This document shows, in pieces, positions 52,842 to 61,882 of a stretch of 64,000 nucleotides of DNA. The stretch's first letter is position 1, and every line of letters begins with the position of its first letter. Position numbers and translations under genes: made by a program. The notes under the pieces are model-generated. The model was not told where the DNA came from. It worked only from the letters and a program-made list of their open reading frames with translations, and searched no databases. The DNA is taken from positions 62,001-126,000 of the forward strand of contig JAPLTF010000061.1 in the NCBI GenBank assembly GCA_026398275.1. Reading direction: 5' to 3'. The DNA comes from Verrucomicrobiota bacterium (lineage in GTDB: Bacteria; Verrucomicrobiota; Verrucomicrobiia; Chthoniobacterales; Terrimicrobiaceae).

Positions 52842-52928
52842 CAGGCAACCCAAGCCAAATCGGTCAAGCGCTTCACATTCTCGCTTCTGGCAGAGGGCGT
52901 TTCGCTGCCGGTAGGTTATCGACTCTTC

Positions 52929-55900
52929 ATGATCACTCCCCCATTGACCCGGTTGTTCGTCGTTTGTTCGTTCGTTTGCACCATACTTCCCGCTACCCCC
53001 CTCCATGCGGCGGCGTTTGCGTGGCAGTCGGACTACGCCAAAGTGGTGCCGACCGGCGAACTGGTTTACTCCCCTCTACCCTTTCAATACGAGGCGGGCG
53101 ATTCGCAGCGGTTTATCAATTTCGATGGTGGTGACGATGCCGCTGCGGGAAGCCGCGAGGCCCCATGGAAGCACCATCCGTGGGATCCCGCGGCCACGGG
53201 GCAATCCCGGGCGGCGGCTTCCGAAGTTCATACCTTTGTTTTCAAAGGTGGCGTGCAGTATCGCGGGCGATTTATCATTCCTGCGGGAACTGGCGGCACG
53301 GCAGCGAATCCGATTCGGTTGACGCGCGACCCGTCGTGGGGAGAGGGGCCTGCGGTCATCAATGGTGCGGAGGTTGTCGGCGGGTGGACGCATCAGGCTC
53401 ATGCCAAAATGCGCGATGCCGGCAAGGTCTGGATGGCGGAAGTGGGTTTCCTGCCGCGCAACCTCTGGATGGTTGACGGGACGAAGGCCCCGGTGCGTCT
53501 GCAACTCGCACGCTGGCCGAATTGGAAGGAATCGGATCCGAATGACCTCATGTCCGAGTGGCCCACCTGGGATCAGCCCGAGTGGTGGAAAGACAAGAAT
53601 GTGACGAAGGTCAACAACGTCTCCAAGCATGTCGGCATCGCCAAGTCCCTGCCGCGTCCGCTGGAGGATTTGGTCGGCGGCACGGTCTGGAGCGAGTGGG
53701 GGATCGTCATGGGCAGCCCGTATCCGGCGGAAATCGAAGCGGTTGACAAGGAGAAGGACGGCATCGCGTTTCGCGGTCCGTGGACCTACGAGGCGCTCGA
53801 AAAGATCATCACCAGGAACCGGTATTATCTGGAAAATCTCCCGCAGTTTCTCGACGAGGCGGGGGAATTCTGGGTGGAGCGGACGGGCGAGTCGTCGGCC
53901 CGGATCTTCCTTCGTTTGCCCGGAGATCGAGATCCGAACACCGTCACCATCGAAGCCGCCAGGCACACAAATTTCTTCGAGGGCAAGCGGGTTGGTCACA
54001 TTCATTGGTCCGGCCTGACCTTCCGCTTTGGCAATGTGGGCTGGGACTACAACCACCCGCGTTGGGCGCGTCAGGACCTCCAGGTTGGCGCGATCAACCT
54101 GAATGGGGCGGCGGAGGAAGTCGTGATCGCGAACAACACGTTCGAGCATGTGCCCATGCCGGTCCGCATCCGTGTGGGGGATGCCCAAAGCCGGATCGAT
54201 GCGGTGCGCGTGCGGGACAATGTCATGACTGATACCGATCAGGGCGCGGTTTTTATCAGCAATTTCAACGCCCACGACGGGCCGCGCATGGGGCATCTGG
54301 GCCATGTGGACTTTTTGCGAAACCGGCTCGAACGGATCGGCATGAGAATCCTCAGCGGGGAACATGGGCACGCGGTGGATTTCCAATTTCCGGAGACTTC
54401 CCATCTGGCCGGGAACTTTCTGCACCGGATCGCCGGTTGGGGGTTGTCGGTCTTTGGAGGCAAGCCCAGCGGCGAAGCCCAGATCGGGTTGGAGGCACCA
54501 CTGAGCCGTCATTTGATCCATCACAACCGCGTTGAGGATGTCCTGTTGAAATCAAACGACTGGGGCGGAATCGAGACATGGCAGGGCGGGAGCTTTTACG
54601 TTTTCAACAACATCGTGATCAACGCGATCGGCTACAAAAATTGGCTCTATTCCAATGACGACAACCAGAAGGCTAGCAGCTTCGGTCACGCCTATTACTT
54701 GGACGGCAGTTTCAAGAACTACCTCTTCAACAACATCGGTCTCGGTCGGAACAATGATGTGACGACCAAGAGCGTGAACCTCACCGCCATCCAGAACATC
54801 TTCAGTTTTGAAAATTGGTTTTTCCACAACAGCTTCCACCGCTTTGTCGTGGCAACCCGTCAGCAGGCACCCGATGCCGGAAGATTTCGCTACCTCGGCA
54901 ATGCCTTCAGCGATGTTACCGAAATGCTCTACCGTCATGCCGAACCCCTCGATGGCGAACCCGACCCCAACGCCTCGCACTACACGCAGGGAGGAACCTT
55001 CGATTACAAAACTCTGGCCTATGACAAAAATGTGATCCATGGATTGGCTGGCAGCGTGGGCGTCTTTGAAGAAACCGGCGTGGTTTACAAAAAGCCCGGG
55101 CAGTTTTCCGAGGCGCTTCAGCGGCTGCGCGCCCAGGCCGATCAGTCGGTCAAGCCCATCACGGGCCCACCATTTCAGAATCCGGATGTGATGGACTGGC
55201 GGCCGGCCGACTCCCTTGCCGGCGAGAACGGTGCCCGCATTTTTGTTCCCTGGGGATTGGCGCGCACGGTGGGCGAATGGCAGTTCACCCGCAACAATGC
55301 CAACCCTAATGAAATCATCGATGAGCATTGGTTCATGGGCGCGGGCTATGGGGATCGCAGCAAATACAAAGACACGCCGCGCTATCCGTTGATCGGACGG
55401 GGACTCGTCAAGGAGAGCTATCTCGCCGGCGGAATGGAGGATTGGACCGAAGGCGTGTTGCGCCTGGATGGAAAAACCCAATGGCTGCGTGTGCCCAACG
55501 ACACGCTCAAGCCGGAGGCCCGCACCGTGAATGCTGAGAAAACCAGTTTGCTGGTGGAGGCAATGTTCCGCGCCGGGGATGCGAACGGCGTCCTTGTGCA
55601 AAAATTGGGAGATGGTGCCGGCTACAGCCTTCGGCTGCGCGACGGAAAAGTTTTCTTTGCAGTCAACGACGGCACCGCACGGCTGGAGGTTACCTCGGAC
55701 GAAAAACTCAACGATGACCAGTGGCATCATCTGATCGCCGAATTCGACCGCCCGGCCCGGTCCGTGCGTCTTTATCTGAACGGGAAGTTGGTGGCCTCCC
55801 AATCCGGGCCAGAGCTTGAGGGGTCGCTCGGCAACACCTCCGACTTTGTGGTGGGAGGCATGGAGAATGGCGGGGCGGATGACCAACTCGCTGTCGATCT

Positions 55901-56063
55901 TGATTTCCTGCGGATCTCGCTCAGCTCATTCGCGGAATCCAAGACCTCCATCGAAGAACTGCACGCGTGGCAATTCCACGGACCGCAGCAACGCGACTTT
56001 GCAGGACAGAAGCGGGATGCTAAAAGCCTCCCCGGCGCCCTGACTGCCCCCTCCAGCAAGTAG
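52929..56063 (+). CDS. Secreted right-handed beta-helix protein with C-terminal LamG domain
   Basis: A 1044-residue protein with a signal peptide (LFVVCSFVCTILPATPLHAA). Residues 60-300 contain a glycan-active N-terminal domain (FKGGVQYRGRFIIPAG). Residues 340-640 are a parallel beta-helix with repeated units such as VVIANNTFEHVPMPVRI and VRVRDNVMTDTDQGAVFISN. Residues 850-1030 form a LamG/concanavalin-like domain (WHHLIAEFDRPARSVRLYLN). Beta-helix folds of this kind occur in polysaccharide lyases and GH28-type enzymes. The exact family and catalytic residues are not clear. Confidence 0.8.
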   Translation: MITPPLTRLFVVCSFVCTILPATPLHAAAFAWQSDYAKVVPTGELVYSPLPFQYEAGDSQRFINFDGGDDAAAGSREAPWKHHPWDPAATGQSRAAASEVHTFVFKGGVQYRGRFIIPAGTGGTAANPIRLTRDPSWGEGPAVINGAEVVGGWTHQAHAKMRDAGKVWMAEVGFLPRNLWMVDGTKAPVRLQLARWPNWKESDPNDLMSEWPTWDQPEWWKDKNVTKVNNVSKHVGIAKSLPRPLEDLVGGTVWSEWGIVMGSPYPAEIEAVDKEKDGIAFRGPWTYEALEKIITRNRYYLENLPQFLDEAGEFWVERTGESSARIFLRLPGDRDPNTVTIEAARHTNFFEGKRVGHIHWSGLTFRFGNVGWDYNHPRWARQDLQVGAINLNGAAEEVVIANNTFEHVPMPVRIRVGDAQSRIDAVRVRDNVMTDTDQGAVFISNFNAHDGPRMGHLGHVDFLRNRLERIGMRILSGEHGHAVDFQFPETSHLAGNFLHRIAGWGLSVFGGKPSGEAQIGLEAPLSRHLIHHNRVEDVLLKSNDWGGIETWQGGSFYVFNNIVINAIGYKNWLYSNDDNQKASSFGHAYYLDGSFKNYLFNNIGLGRNNDVTTKSVNLTAIQNIFSFENWFFHNSFHRFVVATRQQAPDAGRFRYLGNAFSDVTEMLYRHAEPLDGEPDPNASHYTQGGTFDYKTLAYDKNVIHGLAGSVGVFEETGVVYKKPGQFSEALQRLRAQADQSVKPITGPPFQNPDVMDWRPADSLAGENGARIFVPWGLARTVGEWQFTRNNANPNEIIDEHWFMGAGYGDRSKYKDTPRYPLIGRGLVKESYLAGGMEDWTEGVLRLDGKTQWLRVPNDTLKPEARTVNAEKTSLLVEAMFRAGDANGVLVQKLGDGAGYSLRLRDGKVFFAVNDGTARLEVTSDEKLNDDQWHHLIAEFDRPARSVRLYLNGKLVASQSGPELEGSLGNTSDFVVGGMENGGADDQLAVDLDFLRISLSSFAESKTSIEELHAWQFHGPQQRDFAGQKRDAKSLPGALTAPSSK

Positions 56064-56085
56064 CGGGGGAGACCTGAAATGATTT

Positions 56086-57324
56086 ATGACGAATTCTGAA
56101 TCCATCGAAAACGTCCGCAACTTCATCCGCGAATCCTGGCCGAAGACCTTTTGTCCGCCTGCACCGACTGAGCCCGGGAAGCTGAATCTTACACCTGCGG
56201 CTTATGTCGTTCCCTGCGGAGAAAACGGATTTTTCCGGGAGATGTATTATTGGGACCTTTGGTTCACGGCGTTGGGATTGATCCCGGATGGCCACCTCAA
56301 GATGGCGCGATCCAGCGCCGAGTGTTTCATGCACACGGTCGAAACGATCGGGTTCATTCCGAATATCCTCCAGGATGGCATTGACCGCACCCAGTTGCCG
56401 ACCGCGGCGCGGCTCTACCGCTTGGTCTATCAGCAGACCTGCGATAAGATCTGGTTGCGCCGGGCCGCAAACGCCGTCGAGAAAGAGCTGGGGTTCTGGC
56501 AGGCATTTCGTGGAGCGCCCGATGGACTCAACCGTGCCGGGCATCACAGCAATCCCAAAGGGGTGGAGACCTTTTATTGGGGCCAGCGCGACCGGATCAA
56601 AAACCTTCCGCACGAACACGGTGAACGTCAGATCGCCCTGGCCCACCTCATGGCCGAATGCGAAATCTGGGATTATACTCCGCGCTTCGAAGGCCGCTGC
56701 ATGGATTTTTCGCCCATTGACCTCAACAGCGAACTCGTCGAAGTGGAAGCGATCCTCGCATGGATGCTGGGCGAACTCGGCGATGCCAACGCGGACCGCT
56801 GGCACAAACGCAGCAAGTCACGCATCGCCACGATCGAGCGCCTGATGTGGGATGAAAAAACCGGCTGGTATATGGACTGGGATCACGTGCATCAAACGCT
56901 CGGCACCGTTCCGAGCGCTGCCGGGTTGTGGGCGCTTGCCTCCGGCGTGGCCTCGCCCGAACGCGCCGCGCGCGTGCGGAAAAACCTCGGCCTCGTCGAG
57001 CGGGATTTCGGGATCACCACCTGCGCGCCCGGCCCGCGTCCGCCCGGGCAGATTTACCAATGGGACGACCCGAACTCCTGGCCGCCGCTGGTCTGGATCG
57101 CCGTCCTCGGCCTCGACCGCTACGGCTTCCGCGAGGACGCCGAACGCATCGCCCGCAAGTATGTGGAGTCGGTGACGCGCACCTTCGCCATAACCAACAA
57201 CCTCTGGGAAAAATACAACGCCCACACCGGCGGCCTGGAGGTCGCTGACGAATACCCCATGCCTCCCATGCTCGACTGGACCGCCGGAGTCTATATCGCC
57301 TGCTGCGAGAGAATCGGTTTATGA
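56086..57324 (+). CDS. GH37 trehalase-like (alpha/alpha)6 barrel protein
   Basis: A 412-residue protein without signal peptide. It matches trehalase signature 1 (FFREMYYWDLWFTALGL, residues 49-65) and signature 2 (QWDDPNSWPPLVWIA, near 325), and ends with WEKYNAHTGGL. The ESGWDxSxRW segment that carries the general acid in trehalases is replaced by a divergent stretch (AGHHSNPKGVETFYWGQRD), and the protein is shorter than typical trehalases. It is therefore fold-related, with a probably different substrate. It overlaps the next gene by ATGA. Confidence 0.7.
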   Translation: MTNSESIENVRNFIRESWPKTFCPPAPTEPGKLNLTPAAYVVPCGENGFFREMYYWDLWFTALGLIPDGHLKMARSSAECFMHTVETIGFIPNILQDGIDRTQLPTAARLYRLVYQQTCDKIWLRRAANAVEKELGFWQAFRGAPDGLNRAGHHSNPKGVETFYWGQRDRIKNLPHEHGERQIALAHLMAECEIWDYTPRFEGRCMDFSPIDLNSELVEVEAILAWMLGELGDANADRWHKRSKSRIATIERLMWDEKTGWYMDWDHVHQTLGTVPSAAGLWALASGVASPERAARVRKNLGLVERDFGITTCAPGPRPPGQIYQWDDPNSWPPLVWIAVLGLDRYGFREDAERIARKYVESVTRTFAITNNLWEKYNAHTGGLEVADEYPMPPMLDWTAGVYIACCERIGL

Positions 57325-58171
57325 CACTCGAAACATCCGTTGGAACCTTTCGCTGGATTGAAAACTGGATCACGATCCCTGACTCCCCACTCGGGCGGAC
57401 CAATGGCCGCACGCATGGCGTCACGGTTTTGAAAAACGGGGAGGTCGTTATTTTTCACCAGGCAGACCCCGCCGTGCTCTTCTATTCGCCGGATGGGAAG
57501 TTATTGAAATCATGGGGATGTTTCCCCGGTGCCCACGGGTTGACGCTGGTCGAGGAGAATGGTGTGGAGTTTTTGTGGCTGACCGATGAATCGACCAAGG
57601 ATGTCGTCAAGATGTCACTGGAAGGAACCGTTGTCTCCCGACTCGCGCAGCCCTCCCATCCCGCCTGCGCGGATGGCTCCTGCATTCCGACCTGGGTGGC
57701 CGTGGCGGAGGAACGCTTCGGGGGCAACGGCGACGTCTGGGTCGCCGATGGTTACGGGTGTTCGCTCGTCCACCGTTTCGACCGCGATGGGAATCTGCTT
57801 GGCACGCTGGATGGAACCGAAGGCGGCGGCCGCTTCCGTTGCCCCCATGGGCTGGCGCTCGACACTCGTCGCCCGCAGCCGGAGTTTTACATCGCGGACC
57901 GCGGCAACCGACGGTTCCAGGTTTATGGAATGGATGGCGCCCACCGCCGCACGTTTGGGGAGGATTTCCTCAACAGCCCGTCGCTGCGCTTGGTTTCCAA
58001 TCCGGCGCGGACCAATTTCCGGGTTGGCCGAATGAAAGGAAAGGGGTTAAGGAGGGTCTTTTCAACAGCCCGCATTCCGCAGTCGCCGATGCCGCCGGCA
58101 ATATCTACGTGCTCGAATGGATCACCCGCGGCCGCGTCACAAAACTCGAGTGTTTGCCTGGGGCCGGGTGA
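57321..58171 (+). pseudogene. NHL-repeat protein interrupted by a frameshift and internal deletion
   Basis: The first 230 residues (RTNGRTHGVTVLKNGEVVIF, then VWVADGYGCSLVHRFDRDGN, then FYIADRGNRRFQVYGMDG) are an NHL beta-propeller with three clear blades. Near 58015 the family pattern jumps to another frame (PGWPNERKGVKEGLFNSPHS, then DAAGNIYVLEWITRGRVTKL) and ends at 58171, while the original frame runs on to 58208 with unrelated residues. About one blade is missing. It is coupled to the trehalase-like gene by ATGA. A sequencing slip could explain the frame change but not the missing blade. Confidence 0.7.
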
Positions 58172-58269
58172 TGGTTCAGCATTGAGAGAATCGGTTGGAT
58201 ATTCTTAGCTCGGAGGTTGTTTCCCGCGAACCGTTTCCCCATGCGAACAGTCAATCTGCCGCGCACTTG

Positions 58270-60282
58270 ATGAATACATTTCTTCCGTCTCTTAACAAAA
58301 CCACCTCGGTCGGAGGTTTTGGACTGTATCGCGAACGCGAGCGCTCGGAGACTTATGCTCTTCCCTCGTGTCACTGGAACGGCGGGGTTTTTGCCGCCTA
58401 CGGTTCGTGTCAGCCGCTCTTTGCCCCCGAATTGCCGGATGCATTCCGGCACGAGATCCGCGACCGCTCTTGGACGGGCCTGACCGCATGGTATGGCGAG
58501 GGGGATTGGTCGCTTTCCATCGATGTGCGGACGACGCTGCCGGGGCCGCGGTTTGTCGGGAGCGACCCGGTGTTCCATCTCCGGTGGATGCAGGGGAACG
58601 ACGCCCGTCAGGTGCTTTTCGACGATGGGCGGCTGATTGATGCGCTTTCGGATCACGACCTCGGGGGGGCGGGCTTCCTTGCTGTCCGCGCCGAGCAGGG
58701 GTGGTTTTTGTTGGTGACTTCCGGTCGCATGCTGCGGCTGCGAACGGTTTCGGCGCGGCATTGGAAAATCGAATTTGACGATGCCTTCACGCCGCTCATG
58801 GTGGTGCCGTTGCCGCAGGGTTTCGATCCGGCGGGAGCTTTTGCCCACGGGACGATCTGGCGGGAATTGGTCGAGCGCCCGCCGCTGGAGTGCTCGGAGT
58901 CGTATGCTTTCGAGGGAGACGTCCTCCATCTTCGCCAGGATTTCGGCGATGCGGCATGGGCCCCTCTGCCGGCCTTCTTCAGCTTGTGGGGCGAAAGGGG
59001 GGGGCTGTTGGCGCTGCCGGATTCCGTTGAATTGGTCCCCACCGTCTTTGGTCCGTTCCGGGTGGTGTCGGGCGGCTCGTGGCAGGCGACGGTCCAAACC
59101 GGCTGGATGCGTGCGCGCTTGCACGTGACGAAGATTGCTGTGGGTCCGCTGGAGCCGCTGCCGCGGGAGCTTCAATATGCGGGGGATTGGACATGGGACG
59201 AGTCGAGCGTCATGGACCGCTTGTATTCTTTGCGCACCTGGGCCCCCTTGGTCGGAGCGGTTCCTGAAGAACTCCGCGCAAAACTGCTCGCGCGGCTTGC
59301 CGTGCCCACGGTTGAGGAATTTCAGGCGAAAGTGTTCCGGACGCGCGAGCCGGTTCTCGGGCGGGAGTGGGCTCGGGATTTCGACGGCTGGCGCGAGCGC
59401 GGCGACATTGTTTACGATCAGGATTGGTATATCGGCTTCATCATGTCCGGCCTCTGGCGTGCGACGCAGTGCGCCGACCCGGGCATCGCAACTGCGGCAA
59501 AAAAGCTGTCCGATGGGATCAAGGAGGAACGCGCGGCCTATACGCGCTACTTCGAAATTTATCACGAATGGATGATCGGCTGCGCGTGGAGCGATCCGCG
59601 GGGCGATCTCTGGCTGCCGGACTGTGCGCATTGCGGCATGGAGGGGCTGCTGGCCGAGGCGAACCTGCGGGAGGCTGAAGGTGATCCCGGCGGGGCGGGT
59701 TTTCTCCGGGTGCTGGCCGCGAAATCCGGGGTCGCTTTCCTGGCCGCCACCGCCTGGGCGGAGTGGCTTTCGCGGGTTGCGCCGAAGTTCCTCCATCAGT
59801 TCCAACCGGGAGACAATCCGTTTCTCGAATCAGACCACGACGACCGGCTTTTTGGCATCAATATCATTTTTGTGCCGAGGCAGGTTTTCCCGTCCACCGC
59901 CGCCGTGCGCAATCCCTACCAACTCGCCGGGCATTTCCCTGAGTATGCCGCGCTCTTCAAAGCCCACGGACCGGTGGAGGATTTGCGCCGGTTGTGCTCC
60001 ATCTGGGAGAGCGAGTTTCCTGAGCGGTATCGCGATTGGATGATCTATTACATCAAAGAAAACTGGCGCGAGCGGTTCATTGCCGAGCGCGACCAAGAAG
60101 CCCGAGAGCAGGCCTCGGTGTTTTATAACCTCGCCCCGGAAGTTTGCAGCCGGCTGTGGATTCTGGACGAAGCTCCGGAGGCCATCGAGGCCCGCTATGC
60201 GACCCCTCTCAATCTCGCCGAGCAGCTCCTGTTAAGAGCGGATGTCCAGCTCAAGGGGCAGAACTTCAAATGGGTCAAGTGA
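58270..60282 (+). CDS. Large unknown protein, possible glycosidase-type toroid
   Basis: A 670-residue protein from the ATG at 58270 (MNTFLPSLNKTTSVGGFGLY); a longer start at 58195 is possible. It has no signal peptide. The first 330 residues are beta-sandwich-like (WSLSIDVRTTLPGPRFVGSD). The rest is helical and rich in Trp/Tyr (DQDWYIGFIMSGLWRA, AAYTRYFEIYHEWMIGCAWS), resembling an (alpha/alpha) barrel. An NLAEQLLLRADVQLKGQ tail follows. No catalytic signature is recognised. It is the last plus-strand gene of this stretch and overlaps GH43 tail to tail by 8 bp. Confidence 0.65.
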   Translation: MNTFLPSLNKTTSVGGFGLYRERERSETYALPSCHWNGGVFAAYGSCQPLFAPELPDAFRHEIRDRSWTGLTAWYGEGDWSLSIDVRTTLPGPRFVGSDPVFHLRWMQGNDARQVLFDDGRLIDALSDHDLGGAGFLAVRAEQGWFLLVTSGRMLRLRTVSARHWKIEFDDAFTPLMVVPLPQGFDPAGAFAHGTIWRELVERPPLECSESYAFEGDVLHLRQDFGDAAWAPLPAFFSLWGERGGLLALPDSVELVPTVFGPFRVVSGGSWQATVQTGWMRARLHVTKIAVGPLEPLPRELQYAGDWTWDESSVMDRLYSLRTWAPLVGAVPEELRAKLLARLAVPTVEEFQAKVFRTREPVLGREWARDFDGWRERGDIVYDQDWYIGFIMSGLWRATQCADPGIATAAKKLSDGIKEERAAYTRYFEIYHEWMIGCAWSDPRGDLWLPDCAHCGMEGLLAEANLREAEGDPGGAGFLRVLAAKSGVAFLAATAWAEWLSRVAPKFLHQFQPGDNPFLESDHDDRLFGINIIFVPRQVFPSTAAVRNPYQLAGHFPEYAALFKAHGPVEDLRRLCSIWESEFPERYRDWMIYYIKENWRERFIAERDQEAREQASVFYNLAPEVCSRLWILDEAPEAIEARYATPLNLAEQLLLRADVQLKGQNFKWVK

Positions 60283-61846
60283 GATTCTTGGGTACTTGGT
60301 AATCCACGTAATCAAAATACGCCGGGGTGGGGGAGTTGCTTTCTGATCCGGTCGCGTAGAGGGCGAAATAGACGCCGGTGAAGCGGCCTCCGACTTCGGT
60401 GGAGAGGTAGCGGCATTCGCCCTGGCCGAGTTCGATCCATTCGCCACCCGCAGGAGCGCAGGCGAAGGTGTAGTTTAGTTCATCCGCTGCGATGCGGAGC
60501 CGCACTTGCGCCTGCGGCCAGTCCAGAGTGTGCTCGATCTTTTGCAGCGAACCGATGCGGCGGCGGACGATCACCTGATTCCGTCCGTCCGTGCGGCGCA
60601 GGGCGACTTCGTCGTGGTGGGTGTAGTTTTGATAGACCATGAGCCCGGCTTCCCCGCCGTCGTGCTGCGGAGAAAACTCGAGCAGGGTTTCGATGGTGCT
60701 GACGTGTGCGCACTGACGGCGACCGACCAAAACCGGCGAGTGGTAGCTGTCGGGGTCGTTGGCGTTTCCGCGCAGGGTCAGCCAGCCCGGACGCTCGGTC
60801 AGCGACCATGTTCCCTCGATGGGGTTGCGGATGAAGTTCCAGCAGTCGCGCAGCTTCGCTGTATCAAAATCGTCGCGCACCGGCTCGGGCGGCCACGGAT
60901 GCGGGGCAAAGGGAAACTCTGCTTCCATGACGGGTGTGATGCGGCCGCCATTCGCGACCTCCGGCCAGCCGTCCTTGTTCCAATGCACGGCGGCCAGGCA
61001 GGTCTCGCGTCCGAGCGTGTGCGCTCCGTGGTAGCCCAGCGGACGGAACCCGTGAAAGACCATCCACCAGGAACCATCCGGCGCATCCACCAGATCGGCA
61101 TGGCCGACGCCCTGGATCGGCAGTCCGGTCGAGCGGTTGGTGAGGATCGGATTGTGCGGGCACGGTTCCCACGGACCCCATGGCGAATCGCCGCGCGCGA
61201 GGACTTCGGTGTGCCCGTATTCCGTGCCGCCCTCGGCCGCCATGAGATAGTATCGCCCGTTGATCTTGTAAGTGTGCGGCCCCTCGGTGCCCAGCATCCC
61301 GGTGCCCCGCCACAGCTCGCGCGGCGGGCTCAACAGGGCGCCGGTGAGCGGGTCGATTTCGCTCTGGATCAAGTAAACATCCGGGTTGGCGTGGAGGCTG
61401 ATCGTGAGGTAAAAGCGTCTGTCATCATCGATGAATAGCGAGGGATCGATCGCGTGGTCGAGCAGCCGCTCGGGATCGCCGGCGGAATCGATCCAGACCG
61501 GCTCCGACCAACTCCCGAAGGGATCGTCCGTGCTCACGATGCAATGCCGCGCCGGACCGGTGGTCAGCACCGAGGTCACAATAAAAAACCGGCCCTGATG
61601 ATGCCGGAACGTCGAGCCGTAGATCCCGCCCGAGGGAACCCAGACATCGGTCATGTCGAGCTGCGAAGGCCGGTCCAGCACATGGCCGATCTGCCGCCAG
61701 TTCACCAGATCACGGCTGTGAAAAAGCGGCAGCCCGGGAAAAAATTCAAAGCTCGTATTGACTAAGAAAAAATCCTCGCCCGCCCGGCAGATGCTTGGGT
61801 CGGATCGGAAACCGGGGATGATGGGGTTGGTGTATTGGGTTTTCAT
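60275..61846 (-). CDS. GH43 beta-xylosidase/alpha-L-arabinofuranosidase
   Basis: A 523-residue cytoplasmic GH43. The five-bladed propeller starts NPIIPGFRSDPSI with catalytic base Asp16. The pKa-modulating Asp lies in HAIDPSLFIDDD and the general acid Glu in MLGTEGPHTYKINGRYY. From about residue 330 a concanavalin-like beta-sandwich domain follows (YVDYQVPKNL at the end). This two-domain form is typical of xylosidase/arabinofuranosidase subfamilies. It follows the GH110-like gene by 36 bp. Confidence 0.92.
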   Translation of the reverse strand: MKTQYTNPIIPGFRSDPSICRAGEDFFLVNTSFEFFPGLPLFHSRDLVNWRQIGHVLDRPSQLDMTDVWVPSGGIYGSTFRHHQGRFFIVTSVLTTGPARHCIVSTDDPFGSWSEPVWIDSAGDPERLLDHAIDPSLFIDDDRRFYLTISLHANPDVYLIQSEIDPLTGALLSPPRELWRGTGMLGTEGPHTYKINGRYYLMAAEGGTEYGHTEVLARGDSPWGPWEPCPHNPILTNRSTGLPIQGVGHADLVDAPDGSWWMVFHGFRPLGYHGAHTLGRETCLAAVHWNKDGWPEVANGGRITPVMEAEFPFAPHPWPPEPVRDDFDTAKLRDCWNFIRNPIEGTWSLTERPGWLTLRGNANDPDSYHSPVLVGRRQCAHVSTIETLLEFSPQHDGGEAGLMVYQNYTHHDEVALRRTDGRNQVIVRRRIGSLQKIEHTLDWPQAQVRLRIAADELNYTFACAPAGGEWIELGQGECRYLSTEVGGRFTGVYFALYATGSESNSPTPAYFDYVDYQVPKNLT

Positions 61847-61882
61847 GGTTCAAAAAAAGTCCGGCAATTTTTAGTTACACCT

